The notes: a model not told the origin generated them from the letters alone. A stretch of DNA of 64,000 nt from Planctomycetota bacterium (GCA_013349435.1 DUZQ01000004.1:1-64000), one strand, 5' to 3'; shown: positions 26,447 to 36,013, counted from the stretch's first letter. Program-made: numbers and translations.

Positions 26447-27340
26447 TTAATCTCCCTGCATTTTCCTTAGCCACGCCAGATCTCGTGATATTACAAGTTC
26501 GTATTTTTTGGTATGGTGTGTTGTCTTCATCAAAACTCTTTCTAATTCAAGGTCGTGTTTGCAAGCGAGCTTTTCTATATCAGGGGCATCATCGTAGGTT
26601 ATGAGGAATGCGCCGCGAATGTTCCCTGCCAAATGAAAAAGCTCCTCATGGTCGATGTTATAATATTTATACAGTCGTCTTCCCGCCTTGGTATATGGTG
26701 GGTCAATGAAAAAAGCAGTATTGGACAGGTCCATATTTTTCTTTATAACATCAAGGCCATCACCTTCGATGAACTTGATTTTGTTCTTTATCATGGTAAT
26801 ATCCATGATTCGCTTTTTGAGCGTACCCGGATACCATCGGGATTTAAGGCCTTTACCATTTTCCCCGTTTTTTATAAGTCCTGAACCATGCGCCAAGATT
26901 CCGCCATGATGTAACCTGTTTCTCAGAATAGTGAAAAACGCTCTTTGTTTTGTGGAATTTGGATGAAGACTCAGCAAAGTTTGTACATTTTCAAGATTGA
27001 CCTCGAAATTTACAATTTGGTCCGCAAGCCATTTGCCCCCCTGTCCAAGAATAGTCTTCCATACAGCGGCTATATCTTCATCCTTTTCAATCATTATGAT
27101 TTTTCGAGCCAGATTCTCAAATCCCGCTGTAAGACTTATAATCCCACCTCCTGCAAAAGGCTCTATTAATTCGATGTTGCTATCCAAACTTTTCAACCAT
27201 TTTCGAACATACGGGACAAACCATGTTTTTCCGCCGGGATATCTGAAGGGGCTGCGCATAGGCACAGATGCAACATTCACGGGTTTTACTGTTGTATCGC
27301 AATCAAACAGTTTTAACTGACCCATCGTTTTTCCTGACAT
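26447..27340 (-). CDS. D12-class adenine-specific DNA methyltransferase
   Basis: A 297-residue N6-adenine methyltransferase of the Dam/D12 class. FRYPGGKTWFVPYV (substrate and SAM-binding motif), LIEPFAGGGIISL (61-66, SAM motif I) and the catalytic FFIDPPYTKAG (DPPY at 213-216) are all present. Its ATG follows the TAA of the upstream endonuclease gene directly (TAAATG), so the two are translated together. It should protect the host from that endonuclease, which implies a recognition site containing adenine. The pair is AT-rich relative to neighbours, suggesting horizontal acquisition. Confidence 0.92.
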   Translation of the reverse strand: MSGKTMGQLKLFDCDTTVKPVNVASVPMRSPFRYPGGKTWFVPYVRKWLKSLDSNIELIEPFAGGGIISLTAGFENLARKIIMIEKDEDIAAVWKTILGQGGKWLADQIVNFEVNLENVQTLLSLHPNSTKQRAFFTILRNRLHHGGILAHGSGLIKNGENGKGLKSRWYPGTLKKRIMDITMIKNKIKFIEGDGLDVIKKNMDLSNTAFFIDPPYTKAGRRLYKYYNIDHEELFHLAGNIRGAFLITYDDAPDIEKLACKHDLELERVLMKTTHHTKKYELVISRDLAWLRKMQGD

Positions 27341-28219
27341 TTATTGCAGAACCGTATCGGCTAAAGTCGGAGCTTCCGGAGGATTTTGGTCAAGCCTTTC
27401 ATCGAGTTTAGACTGAAGGATTTGTATAAATTCTTCGACCCTTCCCGGCTTTGGTGTAATGATAGTGTCTAAGGCGGGTCCAAACTTTGTATAGACAACT
27501 TCTTCTTCGACCAGATTAAAGAGGTTTGCCTTGGAATCTTTCTTCAGGTCATAAAGAAACCAAGCTATGTCTGCTTGTTCAGCGTTAACTTGTGGTATTT
27601 CCGGCAAAGTCTCAAAGAAGCTTTTTTGTAAAGCAACAGTCTGCTTCTTTCCCCACGCTTTAAGTATACCACCCTTATATAATACCTGTGGAATCAGTCT
27701 CTTTCGAGAAGAGGATAAAAAATCCGGTTTTGGATAATTCGGCTTTCTTTTCCAAATCATTCCTTTTCGGGTGTTTGGGGATCCCATATAATATTCGAAT
27801 GGACTCCGTATATTACCTGAAATGTAAACGGCCTGGATTTCAAGCGAACAGAAATCAGTAACATGCCCACGATCATCATATGCCACAAGCACCAGGTCAA
27901 TATTGCCCGCCGACTTACCGTTTTTATCAGTAAGTCTTACCTCGGCGATAGATGTCCATGAAGCACTTTTTTCGAAGCAAAACCTCGCTGCCTTTTCCGC
28001 AATCACCCAGCTTTGTCGGAAGCGGACAGGGCAGGTTATTACGGGATTCCCATCATCGAATATACTGCAAACCCCAAGAGGATTCTTCGCCTTGTCTTTA
28101 GTGCAGGAAGGCACCTTGTTATTAAAAGGACAAAGTTTATTCCTTCTAAATCGCTTAGCCTCTTTCGTAAAATTGGTGATAGGAAACCCGAATACTTCTG
28201 CCAAAGGATGGCTTGGCAT
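27341..28219 (-). CDS. NotI-family type II restriction endonuclease
   Basis: A 292-residue protein resembling NotI (PF12183). The N-terminus has PLAEVFGFPI and a four-Cys cluster (C30, C39, C51, C63), equivalent to the iron-binding site of NotI; RFRQSWVIAEKAARFCF follows. The PD-(D/E)xK-type core appears as NIDLVLV (D108) and SLEIQAVY (E127, Q129), with Q replacing the usual Lys as I recall for this family. The cut site cannot be read from sequence. It is coupled to the adenine methyltransferase immediately downstream. NotI itself targets GCGGCCGC, which has no adenine, so the site here should differ. Confidence 0.85.
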   Translation of the reverse strand: MPSHPLAEVFGFPITNFTKEAKRFRRNKLCPFNNKVPSCTKDKAKNPLGVCSIFDDGNPVITCPVRFRQSWVIAEKAARFCFEKSASWTSIAEVRLTDKNGKSAGNIDLVLVAYDDRGHVTDFCSLEIQAVYISGNIRSPFEYYMGSPNTRKGMIWKRKPNYPKPDFLSSSRKRLIPQVLYKGGILKAWGKKQTVALQKSFFETLPEIPQVNAEQADIAWFLYDLKKDSKANLFNLVEEEVVYTKFGPALDTIITPKPGRVEEFIQILQSKLDERLDQNPPEAPTLADTVLQ

Positions 28220-28497
28220 ATTTTCTTTCTCCGAAAACTTACTTATTTCTCAAAATCATCATTAATAATGCCGTAGAAAATCCGAGCCGCTGAAAACAAA
28301 TATGGTAAACAAAAATTTTATTTTAGTCAAATAATAAGCTGATATTCCAAGGGAAATTAAAGTCGGTCTGTTTACAGATGGTCTTCGCCCAAAAACGTGC
28401 GTTGGCCAATAGTAAATAGAAAGTCTCCCCTAACAACCAGGTTCGAATTGTCTTCTGTCTTGCACCCATTGTTTTAAACCCAATTATCAATTACCCG

Positions 28498-29412
28498 TTA
28501 CTGGTGGCCACCTTCGAATTTTGACGTTGAGATAGCCCCATCCTGCGCAGCATTGTTTGAAAGCTTCAGTTGCAGTTGAGGTTCTCCGGATTCAGGTTTT
28601 TTGCCCCGTCTGGACTTTTCCATCCCCAAAACATCACCCATCGAGTACAGGCCGGGCTTTTTGCCGACTATCCACCTTGCCGCCCGAAGAGCACCGCTTG
28701 CGAACGTGTACCGATTGTGCGCCCGGTGTGCCAGCGTTACCGTCTCACCCAACGTGCTGAAAATCACCGAGTGCTCACCGGTAATATCCCCCGCCCGCAC
28801 CGCGTGAATCCCAATCGTACCCGCCTGCCTGAGAGCGTCCTTACCTTTCCTGCCATGCACCGCGCACCCCGGCCAGTCCCGGCCTGTCTGGCCGGCAATA
28901 TTCCTGGCTAACGTAATCGCCGACCCGCTCGGCGCATCTTTCTTATACCTGTGGTGCGTTTCGACAATCTCTGCGTCATAGTCATCCCCCAGCATCTGCG
29001 CGACCTTGCCGACCAGGCGAAACAGTACATTCATCCCCACGCTCATATTACTGGCCCACACAATCGCTGTTTTTTTGCCCGCCGCCTGCAGTTTCCGGAC
29101 CTGCTCATCGCTCAGCCCGGTCGTTCCCATCACCAGCGCCACCTTGTTTTGTGCGCAGTACTTGATGACCTTATCCGTCGCCTGAGCCAAAGAAAAATCA
29201 ATCATAACGTCCGCCCCGGCTGGATACTCGCTGCCCAGTTTAAGACCTGTCTGGGCAACACCCGCTACCAAACCTGCATCTTTACCGATATCCGCGTGCC
29301 CGGCAGCCTCGGCCGCTCCAACTATCTCAAAAAAGCCACCCTCAATCGCCAAAGCCACTATCCGCCGGCCCATACGACCCGCCGCACCGTTAATTATCAG
29401 CCTCTTTTTCAT
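28498..29412 (-). CDS. dapB: 4-hydroxy-tetrahydrodipicolinate reductase
   Basis: Lysine and diaminopimelate synthesis: NAD(P)H reduction of HTPA. The N-terminus MKKRLIINGAAGRMGRRIV is the dinucleotide-binding loop; ETHHRYKKDAPSGSA is the catalytic and substrate motif; GTTGLSDEQ and AGDITGEHSV are further family landmarks. At 304 residues it has a C-terminal extension of about 35 residues (Lys/Gln/Ser-rich) beyond the usual length. ATG 29412 with AAGGAG nine bases upstream is chosen; an in-frame ATG at 29550 would add 46 unrelated residues. No lysine-pathway neighbours are visible. Confidence 0.94.
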   Translation of the reverse strand: MKKRLIINGAAGRMGRRIVALAIEGGFFEIVGAAEAAGHADIGKDAGLVAGVAQTGLKLGSEYPAGADVMIDFSLAQATDKVIKYCAQNKVALVMGTTGLSDEQVRKLQAAGKKTAIVWASNMSVGMNVLFRLVGKVAQMLGDDYDAEIVETHHRYKKDAPSGSAITLARNIAGQTGRDWPGCAVHGRKGKDALRQAGTIGIHAVRAGDITGEHSVIFSTLGETVTLAHRAHNRYTFASGALRAARWIVGKKPGLYSMGDVLGMEKSRRGKKPESGEPQLQLKLSNNAAQDGAISTSKFEGGHQ

Positions 29413-29588
29413 AAAATTCGCTCCTTTTTTCTTCAAAAACACACCTCTATCAGCCGATAAGTATAGCAGACTATATGAAATACGCAATTTAGAACCTGTG
29501 AACGCCCGGACTATTTTGACAGTATAATTTGTATGACGACAAGATGGCATGTAAATAATGTTAAAATTAAAGAATGAGGAGACACGAA

Positions 29589-29999
29589 ATGCTCAAGTAC
29601 CTCGTAACATTTGCAATTCCGGCAACCCTGGCAGTAATGCTGGCAATTTTTACAGGTTGCGAAACTGATGCGCAAAACACCGCGCTTCTCGGCACCGCTG
29701 TGGGCGCAGGCGTGGGTGCCCTGGCCGGCGGCGATACCGAAGGCGCCCTTATCGGCGCTGCAGTAGGTGGAGGAACCGGCTATATCGTCGGCAACGAATC
29801 CGACAAGCAAAAAACCAGGGATGAAATGGCCTCGATAAGGGCTGAGCAAAATACCGTTACCGTCTGGATAACCAACAGTAACGGCTCGACTACACCCGTA
29901 AAACTCCGCCGAAGCGGCCCAGGCTACATCGGCCCCAGAGGCGAACATTACGCCCAGATGCCGACGCCGGATGACCTGGCAAAAGTTTACGGCTTCTAA
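29589..29999 (+). CDS. Glycine-zipper lipoprotein
   Basis: A 136-residue exported protein. The signal sequence ends in a lipobox (AIFTGC), so Cys23 or thereabouts is probably lipidated. It is followed by a Gly/Ala-rich amphipathic stretch, LLGTAVGAGVGALAGG and IGAAVGGGTGYIVG, typical of YMGG/glycine-zipper outer-membrane proteins. The C-terminal part is a small domain with VTVWITNSNGSTTPVKL and a Tyr/Pro-rich end. ATG 29589 has GAGGAG eight bases upstream. Such proteins are envelope components of unclear role. Confidence 0.8.
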   Translation: MLKYLVTFAIPATLAVMLAIFTGCETDAQNTALLGTAVGAGVGALAGGDTEGALIGAAVGGGTGYIVGNESDKQKTRDEMASIRAEQNTVTVWITNSNGSTTPVKLRRSGPGYIGPRGEHYAQMPTPDDLAKVYGF

Positions 30000-30230
30000 A
30001 CGCCCCGGCTGTCATTGCTCAAGAGCTTGTTGCTTTTGTCCGGACGGCCTATCGGCGAAGCTGAAAGCGGGGTATTTTGCTTATTGTAATGTGATGAGTC
30101 TGCAACTCTGCAAACAGTTTTCGCTACACCATCCCTTCCTCGGCGTTAGTTAGGGGGCTGGAAGTGAAGGGTTGGCATTAAATTTTATGACTTAGTCAAA
30201 TTGCTGCGCCGGTGGTTCGTTTCCATCATA

Positions 30231-31031
30231 CTATAAAGGGTGATAGTGTTTTTCGCGATGGTCGTCTTCCGGCTTCGGCTGGTCGGGCCAGTGCATTACG
30301 TTGAACAAAAACTTGCAGCCCTGGCGAATCATCGTGCTCGGCATACAGGGAAACATCTCGAAAGAACCAATAACATCGTTATCATATTTCGTCAGACCGT
30401 TTAAAAGATAGTCCCAGTTTTTGTGGGACATACCGCCCCTGACACCTGGGGGTTCGTGATCATCTAAAGTGCCGTAATTATCGGTCAAATGAAGGTGTGT
30501 GGTTCTTTCGGCTAATTTGTCAACATACTCATTAAAGCTGTGTTTGCGGTCCAGATATGCATAGCCGGTATCGAGACAGTAATGTATAGAATCAAATTTT
30601 TCGCCCACCTGCAGAAGCGCGGGAAGAGAGCCGGTCTCAAGACAGAGCAATACCCCGTTTTTAGCGGCAATTTCGACAACCTCGCCCGTAAAACCCCAAT
30701 CTGCTATACCCAGGTCCTGGGATATGCACAAGCTTCGCAGGTCCGCCACAATACAGGCGCCGAGCATCTTGGCACACTCGATTTGCTCGGCCCACTCCTT
30801 GATAGTCGGGCCGTCGTTGCGGGAGTTCATCGAGACCAGCATACCTTTTGTGGCTTCGGCGAGGCGGGTCCAGTTACGCCGGGCGTATCTGCAGTCATTA
30901 TCGCCCTTCCGCGTCGGCCATAATTCTACACCAAATCCGAGAGATTTTAGATATTCGCACTCCTGTTCAAAGGACAGGTGCGTCTCCCGCCACCAAAAGA
31001 CCATTGTCGATACGACGTATCTCATACGCAT
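30231..31031 (-). CDS. Sugar phosphate isomerase/epimerase-like TIM-barrel protein
   Basis: A 266-residue protein of the xylose isomerase-like (AP endonuclease 2) superfamily. Possible metal ligands appear along the barrel: E in LCLETGSLPAL, D in HYCLDTGYAYLD, H in THLHLTDNYGTLDDHEPPG and E in IGSFEMFPC. The HLTDN..DDH motif is characteristic of the sugar isomerase branch. The substrate is unknown. The start may be ATG 31031 or ATG 31025; GGAG lies upstream of both. It stands alone. Confidence 0.82.
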   Translation of the reverse strand: MRMRYVVSTMVFWWRETHLSFEQECEYLKSLGFGVELWPTRKGDNDCRYARRNWTRLAEATKGMLVSMNSRNDGPTIKEWAEQIECAKMLGACIVADLRSLCISQDLGIADWGFTGEVVEIAAKNGVLLCLETGSLPALLQVGEKFDSIHYCLDTGYAYLDRKHSFNEYVDKLAERTTHLHLTDNYGTLDDHEPPGVRGGMSHKNWDYLLNGLTKYDNDVIGSFEMFPCMPSTMIRQGCKFLFNVMHWPDQPKPEDDHREKHYHPL

Positions 31032-31437
31032 GGATTCTGTCTCCAGCCATCCCCAACAACACCTCCCTGCATTATATACACTGTCCCCCGTACTACGTGT
31101 TCATACTCTATTGGATTTCTCGGCTGAAAATGTATTGAGCTTGAATTTTGGGTTAAAAAAGGGTGTTTCAATACGACAATTCAGCGTTATACAGGGATTA
31201 TAAGACGTTCTTTATAGCCGATATTTCGATAGGTTGGAAGCGGTGTGAGCAGGCTTAGATAGAATATATATACTTAGACACAGAGAGATATAACCTATAA
31301 TAATCCGGTATATTATCGAAGAATACCATATAGGTATCGGCACGTGCAGGAATAAGAAGGATGTTATATGTCGGCTTTCTGTAAATGGTGTTTCTGCCCT
31401 GCCGGTTCCTTTGCCAAGTCTGGGTCGGGCGGCTTGC
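31032..31437. other. Spacer without a recognised gene
   Basis: AT-rich sequence between the TIM-barrel gene and the tandem repeats. I see no conserved gene, RNA or promoter of good quality. Confidence 0.5.
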
Positions 31438-31577
31438 GCCGCCACGCTTTTGTTGAAAAACTGCAGATTGTGCCGCCACGCTTTTGTTGAAAAACTGTGG
31501 ATTGTGCCAATGCGCTTTTGTTGAAAAACAAATGCATTTGTACCGTCAAGCTTTTACAAAAAAACAAACTCCTTTGT
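31438..31577. repeat. Four tandem 34-36 bp repeats
   Basis: Units at 31438-31471 and 31472-31505 differ at two positions (both begin GCCGCCACGCTTTTGTTGAA). Two diverged 36-bp units follow at 31506-31541 and 31542-31577. They lie just downstream of the alkaline-phosphatase-fold gene on the minus strand. The third unit contains the palindrome ACAAATGCATTTGT, which on the minus strand is followed by TTTT and could act as a weak terminator. Confidence 0.85.
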
Positions 31578-31599
31578 ATGCAGTACTTTTAACTTCGGT

Positions 31600-32616
31600 T
31601 TAATCATAATAACCGAGGGATTTTAGTTTTCGTTTCAGTTCTTCCTGTTCGGTCTCTGTTTCTGCCCCATCGGCCGGCCCGGCTGTTCTTTGGGACGGCT
31701 TTTCGTCCGCACCAGGATGGGTAAATTCAATTTTCGTGCTCGGTTTTTCGGTATCTGTATCTTTTTGTCCTTTTTCAATGATTAGCCAGGGAACTTCGAT
31801 AAGCGTAGGATTCAGCGAGCCGTAGGGATGGGCGTAGAGGCGGTTTTCGCCTAATAGTTCACCGTGGTCAGCAGTGATTACGATTCGGCCGGTCAGGTGT
31901 TTCAATAATACGGCGACCTGTGCGAGTGTGCGGTCGAGCGTGGCTTCGTAGGCCTTCGGAAGCATTTTTCGGCCGTATTTTCTTCTGGCTGCATCCATCG
32001 CACAACCGGGAGGCATAAGCAACAGTTGTCTTAGTATCCATTCAGGATAATTAGTCAGGATGTTGGTGTTTTTGAAGAGTTTGAGCAGGTTCTTCAGAAG
32101 CCATTTTTTCAGGGCTGAAGATTTGCCGTATTTGTCCGAACCTGCGAGCCTCTTGGGCGCATGTATATCACCGGTATCGTATCCGTGCGGCTCGATTTCG
32201 GGCATCAGATACGGTGCGTGAGGCTGAAGATAATGAATAATAAATCTTTTGCCCGGGTTATCTTTGATTATCTCGACAGCGGCCTTTGTTAAGGTTTCAG
32301 GCAGGACGGTTCCTGTTTCGCTGTCCCAGCCGGTCTTCCAGATTTCGTGGACCTTGTGGAAATGTTCGGAGGCAAGGTAACCATAGACGGGCAGATTCGC
32401 GGATATCTGTGGATTGGCGGAGATGTAAACAACATCATCGTAATAATCCGGAAAGGATTTATCCCGCCATTCGTTGGTACAGGAGCCGATGGATGTCTTT
32501 TTCATCAATCGTCCGTCGAAGTATTTGCGGTGGAGCCGGTCGAAATAATCATACCGACAGGCATCGAGGATTATCAGGCAATCCCACTGCTCGCTCATTA
32601 TGTCGGTTCTATCCAT
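31600..32616 (-). CDS. Alkaline phosphatase/sulfatase-fold enzyme
   Basis: A 338-residue member of the alkaline phosphatase superfamily. LIILDACRYDYFD gives the first metal Asp and a Cys at the nucleophile area; FIIHYLQPHAPYL and ITADHGELLGEN (the DHGE..G metal motif) are classic. It could be a sulfatase, phosphoglycerol transferase or phosphodiesterase; sequence alone does not decide. It is the last gene of the polysaccharide operon and overlaps the preceding gene by eight bases. The C-terminal 40 residues are Glu/Lys-rich and probably disordered. Confidence 0.82.
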   Translation of the reverse strand: MDRTDIMSEQWDCLIILDACRYDYFDRLHRKYFDGRLMKKTSIGSCTNEWRDKSFPDYYDDVVYISANPQISANLPVYGYLASEHFHKVHEIWKTGWDSETGTVLPETLTKAAVEIIKDNPGKRFIIHYLQPHAPYLMPEIEPHGYDTGDIHAPKRLAGSDKYGKSSALKKWLLKNLLKLFKNTNILTNYPEWILRQLLLMPPGCAMDAARRKYGRKMLPKAYEATLDRTLAQVAVLLKHLTGRIVITADHGELLGENRLYAHPYGSLNPTLIEVPWLIIEKGQKDTDTEKPSTKIEFTHPGADEKPSQRTAGPADGAETETEQEELKRKLKSLGYYD

Positions 32617-34522
32617 TTTTGCTCACAACTTTTACGAACCCCATCTTCGGAACCACAAACTTGCGGTTTGTGGCAAGTCTTCTGTTGACGGTATCGATGA
32701 TTTCCATATCAACAGCTTCGTCGAGCGATTTTAGCATAACTTTCTGGTCTTTGTCAGTGGGATTTATGATAAAAGCCTTTATGTTTTCGCCTGCTGCGGG
32801 GGCGGATATAATCACATCTTCATTATCGATGCGCAACGTCAAAGAAGTGTTGGTGATAAATGGATCGGCCAGGATGTTGACCGGCACGGCGGAATTTTCT
32901 TTTTGAAAACGAGACAAAAACCAGGGCAAAAGCGGCAGATACTGCTGGTCCACTATATCAGAGTACAGGATGAGGATATCGAGAAAGAGAATTGCCTTTG
33001 GCTCCCGCCTGAGGACGTAGTCGGCCAGGCCGCTGTCAACAGTGTATTTGACGCTTTTTGTGATAATTTTCCGGAGCCAGTCCGCCCTTGTCAGCTTGCA
33101 GAGTATCAAAATATCTTCGAGATTCCTGAAATGGTAGAAGTCGGACAGCGCCGAGTAAGTCAGGTCCCTTTCAATAAAGCCGTTGGGTATAACGAGCCGG
33201 GGAAATTTTTTCTTCAGAAACGGCAACAGATGTCTCATGAGGATGAGGGTCCAGACTTTGTTCAGCTTTTTTGCAAGTTTATTTTCCGTTTTTGTGCAGC
33301 GCCTGATAAGTAAGTCTCTGGTCCCGTACACGCTGTAGAACAACAAATCGGCCGGTTTTGCGCCCAGCACCTGTTTCAGCGCATTAAGCCCCTTTTCAAA
33401 ACAAGTACCGTATTGCCCGGCAGGAGCAATCCCGTTAAGTCTGTCAAGAGCGATTAGGGTTGTAATATGCGAATTAAGGCAAAGTGTGTTTGAGTCCGAT
33501 TTACCGAAGGCGCCGGATGGAAAAATTTTGTAGAAAAGGCCCGAATCGGACATGTTGGTTTCAAGGGTGTCGTGGAGGAACCAGATTTTGTCATCGGATA
33601 AATTGTCGGCGATGGAAATGAGAAAGTTCATGGCGTCTTTTGCTTTCTGCAAAAAGACCTCACGCCCGGTTCGCTGGTAGTATGACAGCAGGATATGTAT
33701 GCCCGCAATCTGATGAACGGTATGTGTTTCAGATATATCCGTCCAGACACCGTGGCGCCAACGATTGTCGGCAGGCAGGCTTAACATAAGTGAATATGCA
33801 AGCAAGTCGCGCAGGACAGAATATATCTGTTTATCTGTTTGGTTGCCGAGATAATCCAGATAATAATAGAGCACAAAAGCTACGTTCTGGGACTCGAAAC
33901 CCTTTCTATAGACCCGATGTGCGGTGCTGAAAATCTTTGTTCCTATGAAGTAGTCCCAGACATCATTTACTCCCTCGTAACAAAACCAGTCGGACCGGAT
34001 AACTTTTCTGAGTTCAACAGGTCGCAAATTAAGCAGTTCCCTGCTGAATGACTCAACATTTTTTGTGAAGATTACGATAGCAAATTCGAGCCTGTGTCCG
34101 GCATTACCTTTAACTGTCAGGCAATACCGGCCGTTGCTTATCTTCGTTTCAAAAGGAACCATTCTTGCATGTTCGATTCGCCCGCTATCGTCGTATATTC
34201 TTTCGGCGGGGTCTTTGGGTATCCAGCAGAAATAGTGTTCCCGACCGAAGTTTATGATTTTTCCCAAAGAGCGATAAATTTCCTCGGCCGGGTCGAAAAC
34301 AAAGTTCAGCTCCGACTCTTCTAAGAGATTTGCCGAAATATGACAGCAACTTACGCCGGATTCTTCAATACTGTCTATTATAATGTCAAGGCGGGCGGAT
34401 GGGCAGGCTTTTATATCTGCGGTTTCTCTCCTGAAGTATTCATCTTCATAAACCATCCGACGGTCGCAGCGCGCCTGCGCCCCCAGCAGTTCACCAATGT
34501 TTATGTATTGAGCTTGGGGCAT
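32609..34522 (-). CDS. Large protein of unknown function in polysaccharide operon, probable alpha/alpha-barrel
   Basis: A 637-residue protein. An N-terminal beta-rich part (about 1-190) precedes a helical region (about 200-500) with motifs such as HGVWTDISETHTVHQIAGIH and LCLNSHITTLIALDRL that recall (alpha/alpha)6 barrel lyases and epimerases acting on uronates, for example glucuronyl C5-epimerase. A beta-like C-terminal domain (about 540-637) follows. I cannot name the family with certainty. The start codon follows the flippase stop codon directly (TAAATG), and it overlaps the next gene, so it surely works with them, probably on an exported glycan. Confidence 0.7.
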   Translation of the reverse strand: MPQAQYINIGELLGAQARCDRRMVYEDEYFRRETADIKACPSARLDIIIDSIEESGVSCCHISANLLEESELNFVFDPAEEIYRSLGKIINFGREHYFCWIPKDPAERIYDDSGRIEHARMVPFETKISNGRYCLTVKGNAGHRLEFAIVIFTKNVESFSRELLNLRPVELRKVIRSDWFCYEGVNDVWDYFIGTKIFSTAHRVYRKGFESQNVAFVLYYYLDYLGNQTDKQIYSVLRDLLAYSLMLSLPADNRWRHGVWTDISETHTVHQIAGIHILLSYYQRTGREVFLQKAKDAMNFLISIADNLSDDKIWFLHDTLETNMSDSGLFYKIFPSGAFGKSDSNTLCLNSHITTLIALDRLNGIAPAGQYGTCFEKGLNALKQVLGAKPADLLFYSVYGTRDLLIRRCTKTENKLAKKLNKVWTLILMRHLLPFLKKKFPRLVIPNGFIERDLTYSALSDFYHFRNLEDILILCKLTRADWLRKIITKSVKYTVDSGLADYVLRREPKAILFLDILILYSDIVDQQYLPLLPWFLSRFQKENSAVPVNILADPFITNTSLTLRIDNEDVIISAPAAGENIKAFIINPTDKDQKVMLKSLDEAVDMEIIDTVNRRLATNRKFVVPKMGFVKVVSKNG

Positions 34523-36013
34523 TTAATTGAGTCCCTTTCGTATATCACGAAAAAGTGCAATAACGTTATACTCCGGGCGGAACAAGCCGGCCAATAAGAT
34601 TAAAATAATATAGACGGACCCGCCGAGGCACACGAGAAAACCTAAGGATACCAGGCCTATCGTGTCAAACGACCTTTTCGCTGCAAAGACACAAAGCATC
34701 ATAATTAATGTTGCTCCTATCGGCAAGCAAAGCAGTACGGCGACGTTTTTGAATTTTGCTCCGATAAGCTTTTCAAGGCAGTAAAAGGCAAAAGGCTGAG
34801 AAGATAAAGACGCCGCCAGGACGGAAAGTGAAGTGCCTGTCATGCCGAGTTTTTTGGTCATTGGATATATGGTAAGCGCCAGGACTATAAACCTGATGCA
34901 CGATAACTTCAGGATGATGTCGGGTCTGCCGAGGGCCCTGAAGGCCGGTGCTCTTTGAAAACACTTCAGCAGCCCGAGGACACAAAGTATCTGCATAGCC
35001 GGCACCATGGGCAGCCACTGCTCGCCCAGGACCAGATGTGTGAATTCGTATGCGCAAACTATTATACCGCCGGCAATAGGGAACACGACTAAACTTACAA
35101 CCTGAATTGTTTTGAAGTAGCCGGCCCTTAGCTTGTCCATATTGTCCTGCAGCTTTGAGTAGGCGCTGAATGCGACCTGGGCTATCATGTCGCTGATTTC
35201 TGTGGCGGTCATATTGGAGATACGATAGGCGTATCGATAAAGGCCGAGAGTTTCCTTGCCTAACATCTTGGCCAGCACGAGGTCATCGCCCTGAAGGATA
35301 AAGAATTGCAATATTGAAGAACCCATTATGTGTCTTCCGAATTTCCAAAGTTCGAGCGCTTTTTTCGTATCTATCGCAAACCTGGGCCGGTATGGGTGCA
35401 TGAGGTAGCTTGCTGAGAGCCTCACACAGCTTGAAGCCAGTTTTCCCGCCACGAGTGCCCACACGCTTTTGTATATTACAGCGAAGCTTACAGCAAAGAC
35501 GGTGTCTGCAAAAGTCGCGCTGGTGTGGAACAAGAATTCCTTCTTAAAGACCAGTTCTTTGCGGAAGTAAGTAACGCCGATATTATTAAGCGCATCCAAC
35601 AGAACAGTTAAAGAAATGACACGAACAATATTTACCGTTTGGGCTTCATCAAAGAAAACCGCCGCATAAGGAGCCGACAGGTACAGGATTATAACAAGTA
35701 AAACAGCCCGAATGACGCCCATTGTCCATGCAGTGTCAAGATAACTTTTTATGTCATCTTTTCTCTGGATAAGGGCGGCGTCGAAGCCGACCTGTGTAAA
35801 GCTGTTGAGGATTGCCAGCATTAGCAATGCTATGCCCAGCAGGCCGACATACTCCGGGCCCAGAAGACGGGCTATGACTACAAGTTTTGCGAAGACCAGC
35901 AGAATTGTTGCCAGCCTGAGCATGAGGACCCAGACGCCGCCTTTTACAGCAAGGGCGAAGATGTCTGTGTTGGGCTTCTGGTTATTTGCCTTATTAGAGG
36001 CTATTTCCTGCAT
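34523..36013 (-). CDS. Polysaccharide flippase, WzxC-like (MOP superfamily)
   Basis: A 496-residue integral membrane protein with about 12-14 hydrophobic helices. It belongs to the polysaccharide transporter branch: residues about 24-66 show VWVLMLRLATILLVFAKL and ARLLGPEYVGLLGIALL, the N-terminal signature of WzxC/TuaB-type lipid-linked oligosaccharide exporters (LxPxxyG), and GFDAALIQRKD follows. It should flip undecaprenyl-linked glycans to the periplasm. It is the first gene of the three-gene operon, with a good promoter 80 bases upstream. Polymerase and glycosyltransferase genes are not in this window. Confidence 0.9.
   Translation of the reverse strand: MQEIASNKANNQKPNTDIFALAVKGGVWVLMLRLATILLVFAKLVVIARLLGPEYVGLLGIALLMLAILNSFTQVGFDAALIQRKDDIKSYLDTAWTMGVIRAVLLVIILYLSAPYAAVFFDEAQTVNIVRVISLTVLLDALNNIGVTYFRKELVFKKEFLFHTSATFADTVFAVSFAVIYKSVWALVAGKLASSCVRLSASYLMHPYRPRFAIDTKKALELWKFGRHIMGSSILQFFILQGDDLVLAKMLGKETLGLYRYAYRISNMTATEISDMIAQVAFSAYSKLQDNMDKLRAGYFKTIQVVSLVVFPIAGGIIVCAYEFTHLVLGEQWLPMVPAMQILCVLGLLKCFQRAPAFRALGRPDIILKLSCIRFIVLALTIYPMTKKLGMTGTSLSVLAASLSSQPFAFYCLEKLIGAKFKNVAVLLCLPIGATLIMMLCVFAAKRSFDTIGLVSLGFLVCLGGSVYIILILLAGLFRPEYNVIALFRDIRKGLN

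Noticed and set aside
26447-28219. Defence island with further systems around the R-M pair
   Set aside because: Flanking genes (holA, dapB) are housekeeping and no other defence gene is visible.
31438-31577. CRISPR array
   Set aside because: Units adjoin each other without unique spacers, and no cas gene is present.
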